Below the pieces are notes generated by a model. That model searched no databases. It worked only from the letters and a program-made list of their open reading frames with translations, and was not told the origin of the DNA. Source: Acanthosoma haemorrhoidale (lineage: Eukaryota > Arthropoda > Insecta > Hemiptera > Acanthosomatidae). From it: 64,000 nt of DNA. Below are positions 56,350-64,000 of the stretch, in pieces. Location of the stretch: NCBI GenBank assembly GCA_930367205.1, contig OV884011.1, forward strand, positions 138,483,437 to 138,547,436, written 5' to 3'. Made by a program: the position numbers and the translations under genes. Position 1 is the stretch's first letter; each line of letters begins with the position of its first letter.

Positions 56350-56916
56350 TTTTACACATTGTTTCTATACGAATGTCTTCCCCTGCCCTTGTACGATCAA
56401 TTTTTTGTGGGGTTAAACTCACTTGATGTGTCACTCAATGATGTTATCTGTTCAACGATATCGGTACGAAAATAATTCTACCCATTCGTCTAGTTCTTGA
56501 TATATTTTTTTTTACGTTTTTATTCAATTCATGACTGAGGGCTTCTGATTTATTTTTAATGAGCTAATTTTCTAATAATTTTTTCATAGCATTGATCGAA
56601 TTTATTTTGTATCTATATTTAATTTGTGAAATTATTTGAGATTGGCCTTCAATTTGATTTGCTAAGTCCTCTCTCAATTCTGTTAATTTGTTATTAATTC
56701 TCATGATTTGTTCTGTCAAATTATTATTTACTTGTAACATTTTCTGTTGCATTTGTTTTAATATTCATTAAAGACGTTGAATCGTCTTTCGACGGAGGTG
56801 AGGTTCGGACTTGGCGGGCGCGTTTTGTTTTGATTTCCAGATCTTAACGGATATTTTTCCATTTATTTTTGTGCGGGTTTCTCACTGAGGTTGGATTTAT
56901 CTGAATCTGATGACAT
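56350..56916 (-). pseudogene. gag: gag N-terminus of an LTR retroelement, frameshifted
   Basis: ATG at 56,916 lies about 200 bases after a primer-binding site. It reads MSSDSDKSNLSEKPAQK, stop, then MEKYPLRSGNQNKTRPPSPN and SVERRFNVFNEY. A frame change gives MQQKMLQVNNNLTEQIMRIN, NKLTELREDLANQIEGQSQI and ISQIKYRYK. Further left come DIVEQITSLSDTSSEFN and GRGRHSYRNN. A charged start followed by a coiled coil is common in gag of tRNA-Pro-primed gypsy-like insect elements. Stops and frameshifts are frequent, and pol is not present to the left. Confidence 0.6.
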
Positions 56917-57115
56917 ATTGAAAGTTTATAAGTGCATAAAGTGTATACGTAACTGAAAATAAAATTATTAATTCTTAACTTAACATGCAAAAAAAAATTC
57001 TATAATTCGTTTAGTCTTAGTGAACGTTTGACCACATAATACTTAATGATTTTAATAATTAAATACTGATATTTATAAGGAAGAGCCAATCAAACTGTAC
57101 CAGGCTCTATTAAAT

Positions 57116-57134
57116 AATCCCGGGCAGACCCCCA
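57116..57134 (-). other. Primer-binding site resembling tRNA-Pro
   Basis: The minus strand reads TGGGGGTCTGCCCGGGATT, three bases after a terminus ending GTTACA. The complement of tRNA-Pro is TGGGGGCTCGTCCGGGATT, so 15 of 19 positions agree. The ATTTGGGGG...CCGGGAT context is typical of insect LTR elements primed by tRNA-Pro. This rests on recalled tRNA sequence. Confidence 0.65.
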
Positions 57135-57137
57135 AAT

Positions 57138-57480
57138 TGTAACATACCACGAATCCTATTTTCTTTTCTCCTGGTCGCTGGTATGTCCAATTATTTACTT
57201 CTTTTTTTGAAGCTGTCTATCCTTCAATATTACCAATTTTTCAAAAATTCCCCCAAAAACCGATTCCTTTGAACGGGACAACGACCCTCCTTCGAGGCGT
57301 AAACTAAACTGTTCCTCTTCAACGCCATCTGGCTCAATTTCATTGGCCAAAGGAGAGGTGGCGTGTTCGGAATTTGATTTTAATCGAATTAAAATTACAG
57401 GTCGTAAATTTTCATTTTTAGAAAATCAAAAATGCAGAATATCTTAATATATTGAATATCGTATTCGTCAGTGGTATTCT
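57138..57480 (-). repeat. 5' LTR of the tRNA-Pro-type element, outer edge unknown
   Basis: The inner end is set by the primer-binding site (…GTATGTTACA on the minus strand). No second copy exists in the window, so the length is a guess. Confidence 0.4.
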
Positions 57481-60400
57481 AAATGTACCTTATGGTTTGT
57501 GATTCATCATAGGGTTTCGTTGACTAACGCCCTGGGAATTAAATGACTTTATTAGTTCAGTACCTTCCCTAGATTGTGTTTGTTAGATTAAACTGATGCA
57601 CAACCTATCCAGGCTCAAAACCAAGAATGTAATAAGTTATTTATTTTGTTACTTTATTTTTAATGATTAATATTTATTTATTTTGTTTCTTGTAAGAACT
57701 GTGTGTAAAATACTTGTAATAATCCAAAAAAATATTCGAAGAAATGTTTCACTAATAGTGTCCAAAAGCTTGAATAAATTAATCATATTTTGACACTGGT
57801 AGGACGGTGCCTTGAAATGGCCGGTGCCCGTAACGATGGAGGCCCGCACAACCGAGCAGCTGTGGAGGCCTGGCATAGTTGTGTGTCCCTTCCTTGCGTC
57901 TCTATTATTACAGGATCCAGCTCCGCGGGCCACATTTCTCCCGTAGCCGATAGATAATCCACCGATGTAGGTGTTCGTCTTGTCGCTTCTTCTTAACCTC
58001 ACTTCGGATCTAGAACATCGGTTTTAGTTCAAAGATGCTTTCGAATAAAATACTAAAATAATTGTAATTGTCATTTTACTTGTAAATTCAGTGATGCTAC
58101 ATATTTTCGAACCATGAGCTTCGTTATCACTTCATTAATAAACAAAACTAATCTATTCTGGATGCAGTAGATCTAATTTTAATGAAATGAAACAATGGGA
58201 TGCCAATCTAGAACAAGTACAACAGACTTACCTTAATTATTTATCGTACGATAAATAAGATATTACCAACTATAATAAATGTTAGTTAAAACTTTGTCAT
58301 TATAACATTAAAAAATAAAAATTACGAATATGTGAACGAGGAGCTCCCCATATTACAACAAAAATTATTTTATCTTCTCTAGTATGTTATGGAGCCTTTA
58401 AAAAATTCACTGCCATGAAATATTGGGTTATCAATTTTTCCATGACCCTAAAACTAATTCCATCAAAATATCGAAATGGAAAAGCTTTGGATCATCATCC
58501 CTTTATTGTTCTTACAGTAATATGATCCATATGCCTAAAAAAGACACATTTTTGCAATGGACTCGGGTTTGAGGTAGGTCCTGATATTAACTTTTCACTA
58601 TCTCCTTTGAAAAAAAAAACATCATAACAGCTTTACCGTCATGCAAGTGATGTTGGCGAAATAAAAGTGATCAAACTTTCCTTCATATTACTAGGTTTTT
58701 GATAAATTCCTATGCGTCAAAATATTGTTTATTTTAAAAGAGCTCATCAAATTCTCAGCTGATTCTTGTTTATTATTATTATTGGCTATTATTATGTCAG
58801 CAGTTTCTGTATGAAAGGTCTGTATGAAGGTGATTATTTCATACGTAAAATGGCAAACTTGTGAAGCGATGTTATTTCCAGCCAAGAATACATTTAGTTT
58901 CGACCATAGAGCCATTGGGTATGATACAAAAATTAAGCTTCCTAATTGAAATGCATTTTTGTAACCGTAAAAATTAACTAAGCTCAACATTGATTACAGA
59001 TTAGTGTTAAGTAAAAAAACAGTTTGCTAAAAAAAGTCTATAGCAGAAGAACTTTTAATCTGGAGAAAATTATTCCATTTTCTTATCTAATGACGGTCCC
59101 AATTCGTCATAATTTGAATAATTATCCTTTCAGCTTAAAAAACAATTAAACAAAAAAGGTATAAAGGAAGAAAATGAAGATGATAATTATGCCACTCTCA
59201 GAAATTCACAATAAATGTTACGCATTTCAATTATTTGTACATAATGTTATAAACTTTTAACAAGTACTTGTTAGGTATTGTGGTTTTCTGAGAAAAAAAA
59301 ACTTCCAATAAACTGATTTTAACAAAATTACAAAAAACACCAAAATAAGTCAATTCATATAGCAATTGTTTATTTTACGAAAAGAAGGTTCAAATCCAAA
59401 GGAACTGTGATGTTATTCATTAAATTATAGAGTAATAAAGTACTCACACCACGAGAGTTAAGCCTAAAGCTTGAATTGGATTAGGAAGTTTGAATAAAAT
59501 ATTGAAATAATTTTAGAACAATGCACTAATTATTAACTTTAATCTAAATTTTATTTACTTTCATGCACATTTATGTACATCAATACCCTTTTTTAATTAT
59601 TTGTTATTATCATGTGTATCTGGGAATGTAGATATTTGTGTGAGGAATAAGTGTGTATGTACGTCTGTTTTTAAATGTTATAGAGAACCATCCCACACAA
59701 TGAGATACTAAACGATGGATGGAATAAAATAACACGATAACTATCTCTAAAATCCAACACAAAGGCTAGGTACGTATTCTAGCCGGTATAGTAAACAAAG
59801 CCATCCTGTGTTTAAATTTACTTAAATTTGTTGATGACAAACCAGTATGCAAGTAGAAAAAAATGGGAAAGGCCTTGGGAAAACCTATTACTATTAAGGA
59901 AAATGGAAAGGTCTCGGGTGATTGACAGTGAGATAATTGCGAGGAGGAAGGTGCTCAGATGGGGTTGATGGCCGACATTATAAACTACTTGACACACCAC
60001 TAAGATCCACTACTCCGAGCTACACTGGGAAGTAAATAAAGTCAACGATAATTATACAAATGACAGTGGTCCCCAAAACAGAAATGGAGATAGCATTAGT
60101 ACAAAATCCTATGGTTGTCTACCCCGGAAGGTTCTATTCGTCTGTTCCTGCAGTCCAGCTGACTTTCTCATGGGGAAAGGTCACAAGGGTCTTCTGTCTG
60201 GTTTCTCGTCGCTCTAGAAGGGCCTGTGCCTCTTCTTCAAGATGTACACAGCACCCACCTCCATCCGAATACATCATTTAGAACAACAATATGTAAATAA
60301 GATCTTTGATCCCATTAAAATTAACCATTGAAACTGGAGTTTAGTATGATGAAATGCCGATTAATTAGTTAATAATCATATTTCGATTTCATTTCACATA

Positions 60401-61160
60401 AAAGATTCTTTTTTCTTGAAAAAATTATTAACTTAAGTCCATTATAAAACAAATTTATAGCTTACTGTTATTATTTCGTAACCAGCTGCTCCCTTCATGT
60501 AAAACTTGATCAACACTTTATCGTTCAATTCATCTTCCTTTGAATTTGAAAAGGCCTTTGAATTTTATTTTATTATAATAATTCGATGCAAGTACGCTAC
60601 TAACGGTATTTTTTTTCATTCTTTTCTTATTGTATTTTATGTTTTGACATTTTACTTATGGTGATTGCAAATTTTGCAGGATCGTAAGCAATTTAAGAAT
60701 AACTCATTTTATGTATAAAAAAACTTGTTCCTATCGGACATTGTCCCAGGAAAAAAAACATATATTGTTATTCATGATAACAAAAACTTATCCTATCAGT
60801 TTTAATATAATGGCCCATAAAATCGTATCGACTCAGTTAACATTCTAAACTTGAACAGCCTGAAAAGGGTTGGGCTGTAAGTGAGGAAGAGTTTTCCAAG
60901 CGGGACAGTTGGGCCGCTCACACAAAGGAATTTTTGTAATTGCTGTTGAAGCTCGACAGTAATTAGGGGCCATTGGTGCCCTTTCTTGTCCCCAGCAAAG
61001 GACATCCTCTACCTTTCAGCGCTAATTCCAAAGATAACCTTCAACTTTCACCATCAGTTCTACCTCTCCGGAATTGTCATCTAGTGCACTTACCTGGATT
61101 AAATAGGCCAAGAGGTCTTAGTGGATACTTTGCGACAGTTAGTTACTTCTAGAGTATAAT
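57481..61160. other. 3.7 kb mostly AT-rich sequence
   Basis: A GC-rich patch at 57,790-58,003 keeps a minus frame open (RLRRSDKTNTYIGGLSIGYG, then GRNVARGAGSCNNRDARKGH) without known motif. Another GC-richer patch is 60,060-60,281 (plus frame MTVVPKTEMEIALVQNPMVV). Neither has convincing splice borders. The remainder is AT-rich. Confidence 0.4.
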
Positions 61161-61162
61161 CT

Positions 61163-61195
61163 AAGTCAGTGGCTGACAAACTTTTTTGACTGCAA
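61163..61195 (+). repeat. hAT-like terminal inverted-repeat motif, single end
   Basis: CAGTGGCTGACAAACTTTTT then TGACTGC resembles the CAGTGGTTCCCAAACT... ends of hAT-family non-autonomous elements. The partner end was not found before the Jockey-B tail at 61,481. Confidence 0.3.
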
Positions 61196-61460
61196 GTATG
61201 ATTGGGTCCGTGTAATGTAATTTTCGGATTATTAAATTCAAAATAATTCTCAAAATAAGGAATATTGAATAAATAAAACCATAATTAATACAAACACGAG
61301 CTGAATATTTTGGAGAATTTTAAAATTCATTTCAAAATAACTCTTTTTTTTACAACAGTTTTTAAATTCTAATTCAAACGAAGGTAAAATCATATTCAAA
61401 TAAATAAGTTATTTAATTTTTTTAGTTATTGGTTTTAAAGACTAATCCTAGTTCAATTAT

Positions 61461-61464
61461 TATA

Positions 61465-61498
<34 letters not shown>

Positions 61499-61504
61499 TT
61501 TTTT
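61461..61504. repeat. (TA)10 microsatellite joined to T24 (Jockey-B A-tail)
   Basis: Ten TA units (61,461-61,480) adjoin 24 T (61,481-61,504). The T-run is the minus-strand A-tail of Jockey-B. Confidence 0.9.
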
Positions 61505-61854
61505 CCTTAGCTCTCAAACTTATAAAAATAGGATGTGGGAAAAATAAAGAAAAATAATTTTGGGCTAATGGGTGCCTTTCACTAAGGGGAGTCCCCCATT
61601 TGAAGGATGTATGGGATGCCTAAAAAGGCGGATGAAATCAGGAAGGTAGTGAGAGTCTACCAAGGGTTGAGCCTAGGGGCACCTAGGCAATGGATTGTAG
61701 TCGGCCAGGCAAACCCTGGCCCGGCAGGGGCCTGAAATGAGTCAGCCTCTCGGCCGGAAGGTCGGCCCTGCTTACACAGGTAGATGGGGTCATTGTGGCT
61801 TCGGTTGAGTCGGCCGGGAGATCGGCCTCGAGTTCTCGGCTGGGTGTAGTTCGT
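61505..61854 (-). other. Jockey-B 3' UTR
   Basis: GC-rich untranslated tail between the stop at 61,857-61,855 and the A-tail. It includes GGCCAGGGTTTGCCTGGCC at about 61,706-61,724, a seven-base-pair stem with a short loop that lies in the segment missing from the 44.9 kb copy. A polyadenylation-like AATAAA is not evident; TTTATTTTTCCCACATCC sits near the tail. Confidence 0.8.
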
Positions 61855-64000
61855 TCAGTCATCGGGTTCAATGACGTCGATCATCCTCCAGGCTTCGGCG
61901 GTCCAGCAGTGCTTCCATCTGACGGGCATTGGTGGTGGTTGAAGGTCGGAGAATAGTGGGTTGTGGCTATGTCTGAGTGAGTCAAAAAATTTGATGTGTC
62001 TTCTCTTGATAAAATCTTGAATGGTAAGCACTTCAAATTTTTTATGCATCTCGTCTGCCTTCAATCGGTCGAACGGGGTATGTTTGAGGGAGGTGCGGAG
62101 AACTCTGTTTCTGGAGTGTTTGGAGAGTGTTAGGAGTCAGATACTTGAAGAGATGGGTCCCATACATCAAAGCAGGTCTTAGGACGCTCTGGTATATCAG
62201 CTGCTTGAGGCGTACCGATAAAGCCGGGCTGTGAAGTAGGTGTCCGAGGCTGAAGAATTTCTTCCTAACACTCTTTAATTTCTTGCCGAGATGCATTGTG
62301 AACGACAAGTGCCTACCGAGGGTAATCCCGAGGTAGCACAGCTTGTTGCTTACAGGGCACTCTTTGCCGTCTAAGACGAAGGATTTCGGGAGCTTCTTTT
62401 TTCTGGATTTGTAACTGAATATAATTCCTTGCGTCTTGACCGGGTTGACTTGAATGTGGACGGCATCGAGTTTCTCGGCGATCCGTTGACTAGCGCTCTC
62501 AGTGAATTTCAGGGCTCTGGAGGGATTGATGCTAGTGCTGTAAACACCTATATCGTCTGCATACGCGGATACCTCGCAGTTGGGGTACGAGGCTCCTACG
62601 ATGTGGGCGGTGTAAATGTTGAACAGCAGGGGGCCTAGCACCGATCCTTGGGGGACACCGGCAGTGTAGTTTCTTCGGGTCGTAGACGTAGTGCCTATAC
62701 GAACCGAAAAAGTTCTGCCTGTAAGGTAGGATCTTATCAGGTTCTGCAGCTGATCCAAGAATTCGTATTCCCTCAGACGTTGGAGTAGGATGTAGTGGTC
62801 CACAGAGTCGAAAGCTTTCGAACAGTCCAGTGAAATCATAGCGGTAGCTCTGTTGCTCCGGACGTTCGATGCGACGTGGTGTTGCAATCTCACCAGGTTG
62901 TTGTTCGCGCTTAAGCCTGTGCTGAAACCAGTCTGCTCTGGTGGGATGACTTCTTGTGACTCGCAGTGCCCGGAGAGATGTACGTGGATGATTCTCTCGA
63001 ACAGCTTCGAGAGTAGAGTCAGCAGACTGATGGGGCGGTAGTGAGATGGCTCATAACCGCTTTTCGCTGGTTTCAGAAGGGGGACCACTACAGCGTGCTT
63101 CCAGTTCTGGGGGAAATAGTGCAGCCTGAAGCAGGAGTTCAACACGTTCGTTATGAATGAGATTCCTTTCCTCGGCAGCTGCTTGAGTAGGATGTTCTGG
63201 ATGGAATCCTGACCTGGGGCCTTCTTGCCGGCCGTTCTTCGAATGAATGCAGCGCATTGCCGGTGTGAGGTGTAGATATCGGTAGTGGTGGGGAGGATGC
63301 GGGAGGGGGGGTCGAGGGCTCCTATTGGCTGTCCCTTGCCACAACTGACTTCCTCATAATGGGCCGCCAAGATGTCCGCTTGTTCGGTGGTGGGAATGAA
63401 CTGCCCGTTCACGGCCAGCCTTACACCGTTCTTTTTGGACCTGCAGGTCTTCACAAGCTTCCACAATTGCTTGTGGTCACCGTGGAGACTGGTGAGGCGA
63501 TCTTCCCAAATCGAATTTTTCCACTGGGCCATCAGGGACTTAACTTGGTTTGTGAGAGCATTTAAAACCGGTTTTAAGTCCCTGTTTTCGGTCCTAAACC
63601 ACCTGTTCTTGATGTTATTACGCTGTCTAATCAGTTGTAGGATGTGATCCGGAGGTTTTCTCAGAGAAGGGGGCTTCGGAGAAAATTTCGGGATCGATGC
63701 ATCGGCAGCTCGATCGATGACGTCCTGTAGCTGATAGATAGCGTAATCTATGTCCCAAGTGTGTCTCAGGGGCGTGATTGTGGGCAAGTCGGTCTTGATG
63801 AGATGCTTGTAGAGGTCCCATTTGGCTTCATCGTACCTGTACCTAGAAGCAGGCGGCTCTGGCATGTCGCCTTCTAGTTCATAGAGAACAGGCCGATGGT
63901 CGGAGATGGTGAAATCTAAGGCGGAGCATCCGGTGACCCGGTGTGGCTGTTGTGTCAGGAGCAGGTCAGGCGTGGAGGTTCTGTCTGGGTTAGCGAAATG
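61855..64000 (-). pseudogene. Jockey-B ORF2: endonuclease end, reverse transcriptase, C-terminus (partial; one frameshift)
   Basis: The minus frame is open from base 64,000 to a stop at 62,042 (652 codons) and continues off the window. It starts in the endonuclease with the SDHRPVLYELEG motif. The linker follows, then RT blocks: SFITNVLNSCFRLHYFPQNW, HYRPISLLTLLSKLFERI, QTGFSTGLSANNNLVRLQHH, MISLDCSKAFDSVDH (first catalytic aspartate), GVPQGSVLGPLLFNIY and the active site SAYADDIGVYS. CYLGITLGRHLSF and a thumb region follow. Near 62,101-62,110 a one-base shift moves the true C-terminus to another frame: HTPFDRLKADEMHKKFEV and DFIKRRHIKFFDSLRHSHNP, ending at 61,855. Catalytic residues are intact. 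Without the shift the ORF2 would be complete to its usual end. It would carry out target-primed reverse transcription. Confidence 0.92.

Larger units (their letters stand above)
61481..64000 (-). mobile_element. Jockey-B: young-looking non-LTR retrotransposon, 5' part beyond window
   Basis: It contains a 3' A-tail, a GC-rich 3' UTR (61,505-61,854), and an ORF2 open from the window edge to 62,042 whose end is shifted by a single-base frame change. It is a different Jockey family from J1-J5: the UTRs are unrelated and the proteins are diverged. A truncated relative is at 44.9 kb. Long open frame, intact motifs and long A-tail suggest recent insertion. Confidence 0.93.

Overview
This window is eukaryotic, AT-rich genomic DNA dominated by decayed transposable elements. 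It looks like an insect or other arthropod. It holds Jockey-clade non-LTR retrotransposons with a PRE_C2HC/zinc-knuckle ORF1, a Penelope-like element with a GIY-YIG domain, a Ty3/gypsy-type LTR element primed by a tRNA-Phe-like site, parts of two further LTR elements, tRNA-derived SINE-like pieces and intron-like host sequence. I cannot name the species. There is no operon structure, CRISPR array, rRNA or intact tRNA gene.

Layout: 1-1445 holds the 5' half of a minus-strand Jockey copy (J1). Its relative J2 lies head-to-head at 2380-5398 on the plus strand. 5.4-13.7 kb is largely featureless. 13,755-18,865 is a minus-strand Ty3/gypsy element (3' LTR, polypurine tract, integrase, RNase H, RT, protease, gag, primer-binding site, shortened 5' LTR), broken by stops, deletions and an internal inverted segment. 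18.9-25.2 kb is AT-rich with no gene seen. A signal-peptide exon is proposed at 25.2 kb on the minus strand. 26.3-27.5 kb is a rearranged third Jockey copy (J3). 27.9-29.06 kb is a minus-strand Penelope-like element, with a plus-strand relic at 31.1-31.4 kb. A transposon-derived pseudogene lies between them at 30.4 kb.

The best host-gene evidence is at 35.3-37.2 kb on the minus strand. Four exon-like open segments have GT/AG borders and mutually compatible phases, and together they encode a C-terminus of about 214 residues that I could not assign to a family. A plus-strand exon at 42.8 kb has a strong acceptor and donor and resembles the takeout/JHBP pattern. A diverged direct duplication lies at 37.3/38.0 kb.

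Further right are 5'-truncated Jockey tails (32.5, 44.9 and 47.7 kb), the 3' end of an LTR retroelement with a polypurine tract and a putative 1.27-kb LTR (52.4-54.2 kb), and the 5' end of another LTR element with a tRNA-Pro-like primer site (56.4-57.1 kb). The window ends in a nearly intact Jockey ORF2 (61.5-64.0 kb, minus) that runs off the edge.

I found no convincing new functional system. The most useful leads are the unassigned four-exon gene, the rearranged elements and the nested insertions. All assignments come from reading translations and motifs by eye; no search was run.
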